From assembly GCA_015501075.1 (NCBI GenBank), contig JADNYJ010000870.1, positions 1 to 10,944 of the forward strand: a DNA stretch of 10,944 nucleotides, written 5' to 3'. The DNA is from Gymnopilus junonius (Eukaryota; Basidiomycota; Agaricomycetes; Agaricales; Galerinaceae). The position numbers and the translations under genes were made by a program. The notes beneath the pieces were generated by a model. It worked only from the letters and a program-made list of their open reading frames with translations. It searched no databases and was not told where the DNA came from. This document shows positions 1 to 8,659 of the stretch, in pieces; the stretch's first letter is position 1; each line of letters opens with the position of its first letter.

Positions 1-617
1 GCCTTTGAGACTCTCTCCAGCTCCTCAGTAATATTCGCCGGTGGATAATCAGCACCAGACGGTTTCATAACTTGAATTGGGGTGCGGAGATCATTAAGCT
101 GATTCCAAACAAGACCTCGACCGCGTTCAAGCCACTCTAAAGCCAAATCTATCCTTTCCAGACCGAGCGCCACCGTAGCAGCAGACGTTGACAACCGCGA
201 AACCTTGAGGAGGCTTCGATACCTTGCCTGAATAGTCCTGCGACAAACTAGCGACTTGTGACACGAGACTGATAGCGGTGCTATATGCGGCCAATACCTG
301 GGACGGATCGTGCTGCTGGGATAACCCCACCCAATACTGTGCAGCGACCAGTCGGTCGTCTGGGTACCCGTCATAGTCAGTGGCTGAGCGCGAGTAGCAG
401 AAGATCGCTGTTTGAATGTAGAAAGGATTGGATGTGTGGTCAAAGCACTTCTGCAGAGCGTTGGCTGGGCAGTTCATTTATTCTGATTTTGACGCGTCCC
501 CCTTCGGGTGCGAGACTGACTGACTCTCGATAGGCTGATATCGACGCCATGATGTCGTTCGTGTCTCCTGTGCGGTCGTAGCGAGCTAAGAATGCGTTCC
601 CGAGGTTGTTCAGATAG

Positions 618-643
618 AGAGGCATGAAGAGGCATGAAGAGGC
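618..643. repeat. 10-bp tandem duplication breaking the TPR gene
   Basis: The unit ggcatgaaga occurs twice in a row at 621-630 and 631-640, and the 10-bp periodicity extends from 618 to 643. Read on the minus strand, the frame before it encodes DEDGLFMPL and is then lost. Removing one copy restores LFMPL followed directly by YLNNLGNAF, which is the expected TPR continuation. The duplication is therefore a +10 (net +1) frameshift lesion, not part of the ancestral gene. Confidence 0.85.
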
Positions 644-899
644 CATCTTCGTCCGTGAGGTGAATTGCTTGCTTGAAGGCTGAAATTGCCGCGTCGATGT
701 TGGAGAGGTTTCCTGTGCGTTTGAAGCGTTGCAAGAGCACAATGGTCAAGTTTTTTAGATTCTCTGGCATGTCTTCGTGATCCTCAGGAGTGGCTCGAAC
801 AGTCTCTTGTTGGGTGATAATCGCATCGTCAAAGTCTCGAGCATCTGCTGTAGAATCTGGGAAAGCGATTCGATTCAACTTTTCGTTGAAATCTTACTT

Positions 900-1191
900 G
901 GCATGGCACACCTGAAAAGGCGAACCGAACTTTTCCCTTCAAAGGGAAAGTGCAGATTTCAAATTTAAGTCTCCAGGTGGGTCCACCTTTCGAATTCGTA
1001 ATGAAGTCTCTGCTTGTGACTATTGATAAGGTGATCAATATTATATTGCGTTTCTCATTGTCGTAGTGGAATTAGACTTACTGACAGATCCTACTTTGGA
1101 TTTATAACCCTCGATTTCGGCTTTTCCAATATGCACTCGCCCAATATTTCCAGGCCTGTCGAATTGTGCAGTAAATGTAACCTCGTCTGGC
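900..1191 (-). other. Possible C2-like N-terminal segment of the TPR gene
   Basis: Joining the two minus-strand exons across the 62-bp intron 1020-1081 gives one open frame of about 75 residues: VTFTAQFDRPG, NIGRVHIGKAEIEGYKSKVG, then TSRDFITNSKGGPTWRLKFE, then KGKVRFAFSGVPCQ. The order of a short beta-rich stretch, a lysine-containing turn and a PTW motif resembles C2-type domains that sit in front of TPRs in some basidiomycete proteins. This is pattern resemblance only. The link to the first TPR is unclear: a possible 41-bp intron at about 859-899 (GTAAGA...CCCAG) leaves the wrong phase. Confidence 0.35.
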
Positions 1192-1250
1192 CTAGAAAGA
1201 AAGCAATTTAACATGCAAAAGCCATGCATTGATGGTGCCAGTAGATGTAC

Positions 1251-1404
1251 TTGGTGTATTCCAAGTTGAAAGGGAAACCGATAAACAAAAGCAATTAAGG
1301 AGAGCCGGTTCGGTAGTGCGGGCCGGAAAGCCACGTGCGTGATGATTCTTTGATCGGTGCACAGACCTTTTCTCAGTGTTTGATCATCGTTTCGTCAGAA
1401 CAGC
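1251..1404. promoter_or_regulatory. Short divergent intergenic region with a CACGTG box
   Basis: About 150 bp lie between the possible 5' part of the minus-strand TPR gene and the SIN3 ATG, so the two would share a compact bidirectional promoter. A perfect palindromic E-box, CACGTG, sits at 1332-1337, about 70 bp before the SIN3 start. CACGTG is the usual core site of bHLH factors. There is no clear TATA box. Use of this site is inference. Confidence 0.35.
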
Positions 1405-4400
1405 ATGCAGGACACGAACATGGCTGAACACGAGCCAGCGCACCAGAGATCCCGCAGAGGCTCTCCCATGGACCCCCACAGCTACTCCAGCCTCGACCGC
1501 CCCCTCAATGTCGCCGATGCCCTCACCTATCTCGATGCCGTCAAGGTCCAGTTCCAGGACCAGCCAGATGTCTACAACCACTTCCTCGACATCATGAAGG
1601 AGTTCAAGAACGAACAGCAAGTGTTCTTCTCTCTTATTTGCTGCCCTTATCTCATTTTACCAGGATTGATACCCCGGGCGTCATCAAGCGCGTCTCCCAT
1701 CTCTTCAACGGACATCCCTCTCTCATCCAGGGCTTCAACACCTTCCTGCCCGTCGGCTACCGCATAGAGTGTTCGATGGACCCCCATGATGCTGGCTTCA
1801 TCACCGTCACCACTCCCAGCGGCACCACCCTCCACACAACCAACAACGGCCCGGGCAGAGCACTCACATGGTCCTCCGCACCCTCTGCCCCGCCACCTCG
1901 TCACGATCCGTCTTCCGGTTATTGTACGTCTTTGTCTTCCGTCTCTCTATTTCCCATGTCTTACTCTCCATCCACCCAAGTTGGTCCCAATGACCACGGA
2001 GCCCTCGCTCCTCCTCCCGTCCCTTCTCCCGATCCCCGAACTTACGGAATGGACGGCCAAGCTATCGAACCGGCCGTGCAATATGTACAGAAAATCAAGC
2101 AGCGCTGTGATCCGGAAACTTATCGCCAGTTCCTTGATATTCTGTCCCGTTACCACCACAAGCCCGATACCATTGACGAGGTCCGTATGCTCTTTGTCCA
2201 AAAATTTCCTTCATATTTCACCCTCTCTTTCCAGGAGGAAGTCTCCAGGCAGATCGCCCGCCTATTCAAAGATGCCCCCGACCTTCGTGCCGATTTTCGT
2301 GTCTTCATGCCCGATCGCAGCCAGCAACTCATGGACGATGTTCCTTCACACGCACGTGACAGGGAGAAAAACCGGCGCAACAAGCTCGATGTCGCTGCTA
2401 GTCCTATGAACGTCAACGCCCAGCCAGCCACTTCGCAGAAGAGGAAGCGAAAAGTCCCTGAGAAGGACAGGGAGCGCGAGAAAGGGTCTACTCCTGCCAA
2501 AGTCGTCCCTCCTCCCGCCAAGGTAGTGTAATCATGTAATCTGTGGCACGATGAAAGCCTGATTGAGCTTTGATCAGAAACCTAAACACGCTGCTCCAGC
2601 CCAAGATCTGACACCTGTGTCGTATAACCCAAAGCATGTCGTCGCATCCAACGCTGCAGTACCTCCAGCCGCTTCTTCCTCTCCTCGTCGCTCTCACCAC
2701 GCCCTACCTGCCACCCAACAACATCCCCAATCTTCTTTGAGGGCCACTGCAGCTCCGCACCCATCCGACGATACCCACTTCTTCGACCGTGTTAAGCACG
2801 CGCTGGATAACAGGGATCTCTACAACGAGTTCCTGAAGCTTGTCAACCTCTTTGCTCAGGACTACATTGACACTGCACGCCTAGTGAAAGAAAGCAAGAA
2901 CTTCCTTGGGAACACCGAGCTGTACAAGCAGTTCCGGGAGATTCTCGGTTGGGATGAGAAGAAGGAGAGAGAACACTTTTTGAAGGATCAGAACGAGCGG
3001 AGTGGCTGGGCCAAGCCCGCTATCGTGGCTCTGCCTGAGCGGCCTGGCAGAGTTGACCTCAGTGAGAAGTATGGTAGTTATCGCAGGGTGTCGCCTAGCG
3101 TAAGTTTGTTTGACATCCTTTTCCTTTTGTGGTATTCACTCCATTCTGTAGGTGGCAAGCATGACTTGCTCAGGGCGTGACGAGATGTGTCGCTCAGTGT
3201 TGAACGACGACTGGGTGTCGCTGCCTTCATGGACAAGCGAGGACTCTGGGTTCATCTTCCACCGCAAGAACATCTACGAAGAAGCCCTCCACCGCTCTGA
3301 AGAAGAGCGACACGAGTATGACTTCCACATCGAGGCGATCACACGCACCATTGCGATGCTCGAGCCATTCAACAACAACAAACTTGCTTGTCTCCCCACC
3401 CCCGAGGACGGCAAGCCCAAACCCACCGTGGCCGGATCGTGGAAGGCCATCCACCAGCGCGTGATCAAGAAGATATATGGCCGCGAAGCTGGCTTGCAAG
3501 TTGTCGCTGCGCTGCATGAGCAGCCTTTGCTTGCTGTGCCTGTCGTTCTGGCGCGGTTAAAGCAGAAAGAGGAAGAGTGGAAACGCGCGCAGAGGGAGTG
3601 GAATAAAGTATGGAGGGATGTGGATGCGCGGAATTATTTGAAGAGTCTGGATCACCAGGCTGTTATGTGGAAGGTGAAAGAGAAGAAGGCGTTGGGAGTG
3701 AAGAGCCTTGTGTATGAGATTGAGACGGCCAGGGAGGAGCAGCATTCGAAGCGGGCGGCGCTTGTAGATAGGACCTTTGAGCGGACGCGACCGAGGTATC
3801 ATCTTGCGTTTGCGTTTGGGGAGGATGAGGCTGAGGGTGAAAAGGGAGAGAAGAACAGTAAGGGAAAGGAGAAGGAGAAGGACAGCAAAGAGAAAAACAA
3901 AGAGGCCACGGGAATCCTACAGGACGCTATCAAGCTCGTATTCTCGTTCCTCGACCGGACATCTGGCCAGATTAGTGGGCAGGAAAGGAAGAGGATCGAA
4001 AACTTCCTGCGTGTCTTCGTCCCTCTTTTCTTTTCCTTTGGCTCTGTCGAGTTCAACTCTGGTCTCTTGCACCACGAGACGATAGTCGAGTCTGAGAATG
4101 AAGCTGTGAGCGATACCAACGAGGACACCGAGTCCGCTGCCCTGGTCCCCCCCGCTCCGACTGCTAACACCAGCACCAGCAGTGCAAACGGTAAAGGCAG
4201 GGGTGGGCGCAAACACCAGTCAAACCACTCCTCTGGGGATCTACGGAAGAAGCTCCTGAAAAGCGAGCAGGCCAAGTCGACTTCCGGGAGGAAGACGAGA
4301 GGCGGGGCCTCGCCTGCTGTTTCGCGCTTTGCGTCGCCGGTGGTGTTTGGAAGTGCTGGGGAGGAGGCGGCGCTGGCTGGGTTGGATGTGATGTTTGTGT

Positions 4401-5837
4401 TTCCCCCTGGTGCGGGCAAGAGGTCGAGCAAGATTAATAATGTGTTCTTTTCGAATACGACGTTTTATGTGTTGATGAGGTTGATTGAGGTGGGGTTTCT
4501 TTCTTTTTTCAGTGGGGTGTTCATGTACTGAATCAACTTTTTTGTTTGTCGTTTTAGATCCTCTATTCCAGGCTTAGGCTCTTCAAAGGGCTGTCTGCCG
4601 AGCTTGCACGTAAAGCAGAGGAAAAGACCAAGGCATCAACCTCAAGCTCTGCCAACAGTGCCTTGCCTTCTGCGCCGATCGTGGTAGATAAGAAACATTA
4701 TTACGACATCCTCCTAGGACAATGTGAAGCCGTGTTTATGAATGAGCTCGAACAGCATGTATTTGAGGAGCAGACGAGGGTGATGTTTGGATACAAGGTA
4801 TACTTTAATTCCAGACTTTCCAGTCTGTCATTATACCGTCTCTGACGACTGTTGATATTATAGGATGCATACAAGATCTTCACAATTGATAAAGTGATTG
4901 GAGGTATCATCAAGCAGGCGCAGAACGTGGTAGCCGATCCGAAGAGCCAGGAGCTCCTCGAGCTTTTGAAGAGGGAAAGGTCGTTGATGACGCCTACTAC
5001 CCAGGATCGTACGAATTATAGACATCAGGTCGAGAATATTCTCGGGCCTGATGAGAATGTGTTCCGGATAGATTGGGTACGTTTTTCTTCGATTTTTTTA
5101 GTGGGTGCTTATGCGTTATTATTATTATAAAGCTGTCGCAGTCCAAGACAATGACCATCCAGCTCATTGGCAGAGACGATGCCACCTTTGATGATTCCGA
5201 GGCGTTGTCGGGGCGCTGGCAGACTTATATTGACGCTTACGTGTCGGTGAGTTCATTTCATGGATTCAATAGGTTTAAGGAGAAGCTTAACACTTCTATA
5301 GGCTGACTCAACGGAAGGCATCTTACAATCGAGAGTCAGGCGGCCGTATCTACGCAGGTAATGCATCTTAACGAACATTCGTGCACTAGTCACCTCATGA
5401 CTTAATTCTCAACTAGGAACCTTCCTGCCGCTATACGTGAGACCCAGCCGGATGTATCATCCCGAGACGGGATGGAGATCAAAGTCTGCGTACGGACCTA
5501 CCGCCTGTTTTACGTCCCCAAGACAGGGGATCTGATGTGGAAGCATAGGAGTAAAGAAGAGATGGAGAAGAATGCGAAGCAGTTGAAGACGAGAAATAGG
5601 CTGAGGAGGAAGTGGTTGGAGGTCGGTGTTGATAAACTGGGTGCTGAGGCTGTGGGTAGTGTGGTTGAGGCTGCCCAGGACAGTGGTGATGCTCAGACTG
5701 AGATTCAGCAGACCCAGAGTGCAAGTGAAGTTGAAGTCATCCCGACATCGAAGGTGGATGCTCCCGCTCCACCATTCCCTGCACCTGTTACTTCAGCGGT
5801 TGCTGTGGTTCCTATCCTAACACCGGCTTCGTCGTAA
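1405..5837 (+). CDS. sin3: SIN3 transcriptional corepressor scaffold, ten exons
   Basis: SIN3 is the nuclear scaffold of the Rpd3/HDAC histone deacetylase complex; its PAH domains bind repressors and its central domain binds the deacetylase. Proposed exons: 1405-1616, 1664-2180, 2235-2522, 2578-3099, 3152-4489, 4558-4797, 4864-5076, 5133-5246, 5302-5357, 5417-5837 (3921 nt, 1306 aa). All phases agree. PAH1 is at about 35-104 ([27 protein letters not shown]), PAH2 at 205-272 ([27 protein letters not shown]), PAH3 at 404-465 ([18 protein letters not shown]). A basic patch QKRKRKV near 311-318 may be a nuclear localisation signal. The HDAC-interaction domain is near 517-715 ([38 protein letters not shown]). 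A Lys/Glu-rich stretch at about 735-763 precedes the Sin3 C-terminal domain, to about 1210, which carries a Ser/Thr-rich insert near 835-870. The last 70 residues are Ala/Pro/Val-rich. The ATG at 1405 has A at -3; a second ATG at 1420 is equally plausible. No frameshift or stop was found. The 5077-5132 intron ends in AAG. Confidence 0.93.
1617..1663 (+). other. GC-AG intron inside the SIN3 PAH1 domain
   Basis: The first SIN3 intron reads GCAAGT at its 5' end and TTACCAG at its 3' end (47 bp). The nearby GT at 1621 would leave exon 1 in phase 0 and create an immediate TGA. Using GC at 1617 leaves phase 2, forms a CAG codon across the junction and continues as [12 protein letters not shown], the conserved PAH1 sequence. 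GCAAGT is the standard donor of the minor GC-AG class that is still spliced by the major spliceosome. Confidence 0.75.
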
Positions 5838-6201
5838 TTTTGCTAATGTTGTCGGCTCCTCTGGGATGGATGCTGCCAGCAGCTGCCATGTCGTTTAGAC
5901 TGCGGCGTCTCGATTTATTTTCTGATAGATGTGTGCGCTATTATTATTATTATTCCTTTAGTATACTTCTCATGTTGTACTTTGTAATGACATATATCCC
6001 AGGGCTTGGTTTATTCTGCATATAGTCTGCACAGCGCACGCTTCCCAAACTGATTTGGGATCCGAACATCGAAGCTTCTTGTCTTCCTCCACCACCGTCT
6101 ATCTGCAATTAGAAACACTTTTTCTCACTAGACTTCATACTTAAAGGCGACTGGGAATCTAGCTATGGAGCCAAAGGACGAGCTCATCTGCACTCTCGTA
6201 C
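5838..6201. other. Intergenic region between SIN3 and the ALDH gene
   Basis: No gene is recognised in this stretch. The first half should hold the SIN3 3' end and contains a TAT-type microsatellite. The second half is pyrimidine-rich before the ALDH start, as is common in fungal promoters. An ATG at 6165 (G at -3, G at +4) precedes the ALDH ATG by 37 nt in another frame and would act as an overlapping upstream start if it lies in the mRNA. Confidence 0.5.
5939..5954. repeat. (TAT)n microsatellite
   Basis: A 16-bp perfect period-3 tract of TAT units lies about 100 bp after the SIN3 stop codon. A shorter tract of the same kind is at 5116-5128, next to the AAG acceptor of SIN3 intron 7. Confidence 0.85.
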
Positions 6202-8099
6202 ATGTCTCCGCCACTCACACAGCTCTATATCAACGGCCAATGGGTCCCATCTAGCACTGGAGACACCTTCAAAGTTCATAACCCCTACTCTGGCGACGTA
6301 GTCGGCCTGTCGTCCTCTGCGTCCAGCGATGACTGCAAAACAGCGATCAAGGCTGCTTCAGAGGCATTCAAGACGTGGCGGCACACCCCTCTGACTTTGA
6401 GGCGGGATATTTTCCTCAAGGCAGCGGAGATCATACAGTCGGAGAAGTACAAGAACAAGATCATGCAGTCTGTCGCTGAAGAGACCGCTGCTGCTGCATA
6501 TTGGGGTGTGTATAATTCGATGCACCCAGTTAACTTTTTGAGGACGCAGGCGGGAGTTTGAGCCTGTTGAATGGGGAGATGTATCCTTCTGGGAATGTGC
6601 CTGGTGCGCAGGTCATTACGAGGCGTCGGCCTATGGGTGTTGTGTACGTTTTGATTCTGCATCTCTGTTCTTTTGTTTCAACCGTGCTTAGTGTTGACTG
6701 CTTCAAGGTTTGCAATCGCCCCATGGAACGCTCCAGTTGCTCTTTCTCTCAGAGCCATAGCTGTTCCTATTCTCTGCGGAAACGCCGTTATTCTGAAGAG
6801 CTCAGAGTTCAGCCCGCGCTCTCAGTCGGTCGTTGCAGAGTTGTTTGAGGAAGCCGGTTTACCCGCTGGTGTTCTCAACTTCCTTTCTATGTCTCCCAAG
6901 ACTACGCCATCATTAACTGCAGAGATCATAGCTAATCCTTTTGTCAAATGTATTAATGTGAGTTTTGCTGTTTCGTATGGGTACTTTTGTGCTAAATAAA
7001 TTCATGTAGTTTACTGGGAGTGACCGCGTCGGCAAGATCATTGCTACGGAGGCTGCGAAGCACCTCAAGCCTTGCGTGCTTGAGCTTGTGGCAAATCACC
7101 TGTAATTGTGAGTATACATGTGAATTGGAATATGCTGGCCGCATCTCACCATACTCTTAGGTCTTGAATGACGCCAATGTTGAGGAAGCTGCTAGAGTGA
7201 TAGTGTCTTCGTCAATGTCCCATTCTGGCCAGGTATGTGGCTTTTTTAATTTGACTATGACTTGTCCCAGTGTAGTGTAATTTGACTCTTTTATTGGTTG
7301 CTGTACAGATCTGCATGGCTTCGACCCGGGTGATCGCCCAAAGTGGGGTGACGGACAGATTGATATCCCAGGTCAAGGAAATTGCAGGGTCGTTACGGCG
7401 GGCGACGTACAGAATGACAAGGGTGTATCTCTTGGGGCCCTCTTCACCGAGGCATCAGCGAACAATGCAATTAGCGCAGTTAAAGATGCCTGGAAATGGT
7501 GCTGAATTAATATTAGGAGATGTGTCCAATCGAAGGCGGTTGTGCAACCTCATTTGCTCAAGAATGTCAAACCGGGTACTCGCCTGTGGGACAAAGAAAC
7601 TTTTGCGCCAGGTGAGGAATATTGATATTATTTTGCAGTGTGAGTATGTTCCAGTACTGACCCATATTGTTTAAAAACAGTCCTTTCTTTTGCTGTCGTG
7701 GACACCATCGATGAGGCCGTGGACCTGGCCAATGCGTCAGAGTATTCGTTGTCGGCAGCGCTTTGGTCTAACGACATATGGAGTGCCAGGACATTGCCAC
7801 TCGGATAAATTCAGGTATGCTATGAAGCTGCTTTCGTGGCTTCAGCGAGAATCTTGCTTAATTGTATTTTTAAGGTTATACAAACATTAACGGTCCACTG
7901 TACATTCTGAAGCGTCCGATGGACTAATAGGTCTTGGGTTAGTAAATTGTTTCTTGCTCAAGGTTTACTGCTAATCGAATGAATTCTTAATCCCTGCAGT
8001 GGCCCTTCCGGGTACGGCCGATTCCACTTAGAAAGCTTTACTCATAAATGCGTAACTGTGATACATCCACTGGGAAGGAAATTGCCCTTGGTTGGATAA
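6202..8099 (+). pseudogene. Frameshifted NAD(P)-aldehyde dehydrogenase gene
   Basis: The protein resembles vanillin/salicylaldehyde-type members of the aldehyde dehydrogenase superfamily, which oxidise aldehydes to acids with NAD(P). It starts LYINGQWVPSSTGDTFKV. Proposed exons are 6202-6643, 6708-6957, 7010-7107, 7161-7232, 7309-7611, 7681-7814, 7875-7937 and 8000-8099, giving about 488 aa if frames are corrected, the normal family length. Family motifs survive: APWNAPVAL (oxyanion Asn), ILKSSEFSP (cofactor Lys), FTGSDRVG, GQ/ICMAST (catalytic Cys, split by an intron), KETFAPVLSF, and SGYGRFHLESFTHK near the end. Seven frameshifts interrupt it, near 6550, 7088, 7396, 7491, 7536, 7785 and 7896. 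Six fit loss of one base; 7491 is a gain of one or loss of two. The 7088 lesion destroys the ELGGK motif holding the general-base Glu. No nonsense codon occurs within the corrected frames. It cannot encode full-length enzyme as written. True substrate is unknown. Confidence 0.87.
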
Positions 8100-8659
8100 A
8101 TTTCGTCCTCTGGTATTCGTTTTGAGACTCGTGTAAAATGTTTTAGGATAGTGAATGCGCACTTCCGAGAAATGTCTGAACAAAAATAAGCTGTAAGGAC
8201 GTGGAATTTGTTTTTTGGTAAAATGGTATTTGTGTTACAAAGATCCTGGCAGTGAACGTTGGACCGATCAACATGTTACTCCCTGTACTTGACTCTGATG
8301 TTTGGTGAATTTCGCCTCGTCGACTTCGTAGATTACGAAACCTTACCCAACACAGGCGTGGTGCCCACTCTGATGTTCTCCAACCCAGATTTCAAGCAAA
8401 TTTCCATCGACAGCGCCGCGGCCCTTCCGTACCTTAGGTTTTACTCATTGCCGCTTGATCTTCTCTTCCTCATCCGAACCTCATTATGAATCCAACCTGG
8501 TCCTCAATATTTTGGAGGATAATAGGATAAAATTAGGCCAGAAACGAATTGACTGGGCGCGAACAATTGTCGACAGTCGACACTCTATGGGGTCTCCAGT
8601 ATTCAACCTTTTGTCCACCTCCAAACTTGATGCTCCAAGTCTAAATCGATACTTTCAGC
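8100..8659. other. Intergenic region before the P450 gene, no clear gene
   Basis: This stretch should hold the ALDH 3' end and the P450 promoter. An open frame at 8259-8489 (76 codons, including VDFVDYETLPNTGVVPTLMF) and another at 8455-8718 match no family I recognise, and neither has convincing splice sites joining it to a larger gene. The second overlaps the P450 start in another frame, so it is probably chance. A 15-bp palindrome lies at 8568-8582. Confidence 0.5.
8568..8582. promoter_or_regulatory. 15-bp palindrome upstream of the P450 gene
   Basis: TGTCGACAGTCGACA is a perfect inverted repeat of two 7-bp arms around one central base, ending 77 bp before the P450 ATG. Its size and place fit a binding site for a dimeric regulator, but there is no functional evidence and it could be chance. 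Confidence 0.3.

Larger units (their letters stand above)
1..1191 (-). pseudogene. Broken TPR/CHAT-type protein gene, partial at left edge
   Basis: Several minus-strand frames together give tetratricopeptide units of the kind found in the large basidiomycete TPR-CHAT family. Seen in order: DFDDAIITQQETV with LLQRFKRTGNLSNIDAAISAF (855-650), YLNNLGNAFLARYDRTGD (620-560), ANALQKCFDHTSN and VGLSQQHDPSQVLAAYSTAI (470-265), then LALEWLERGRGLVWNQLNDL reaching the left edge. That last motif normally precedes the CHAT peptidase-like domain, which would lie outside the window. The gene is broken at least four times: a 10-bp tandem duplication (618-643), one extra C in a C5 run (498-502), an in-frame TAA just upstream of the ANALQ segment, and one extra base at 236-237. 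Two upstream introns look normal: 1192-1250 (GTACAT...TTCTAG) and 1020-1081 (GTAAGT...AATAG). I could not find a convincing ATG. Biological function in fungi is unknown; TPRs usually bind proteins. The family call is confident. Whether the breaks are biological or sequence errors is open. Confidence 0.75.

Noticed and set aside
1621..1663. GT-AG version of the first SIN3 intron
   Set aside because: It leads directly to a TGA codon in the next exon; the GC donor at 1617 gives the conserved PAH1 continuation.
1925..1980. A possible extra SIN3 intron (GTACGT donor, CCAAG end)
   Set aside because: Its 56-bp length would shift the frame before PAH2, while the unspliced sequence is open throughout, so it is kept as coding.
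3799..4431. Long minus-strand open frame of 210 codons opposite SIN3
   Set aside because: It is a Ser/Phe/Leu-rich shadow of the Lys/Glu-rich and Ser-rich SIN3 coding strand, with no recognisable domain.
6506..6549. A 44-bp GTGTGT...GCAG segment in ALDH exon 1 whose removal would restore the frame
   Set aside because: It encodes NFLRTQAG and neighbours that match the expected family helix, and removal would delete about 15 conserved-looking residues. A one-base loss near 6550 fits better, though cryptic splicing cannot be excluded.
8001..8020. ggcccttccg shared by the ALDH end and position about 8420
   Set aside because: A ten-base match with no extension; explained by chance.
8259..8489. 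Open frame of 76 codons between ALDH and P450
   Set aside because: I recognise no family, there are no clear neighbouring exons, and the length is within chance. Listed only under the intergenic entry.
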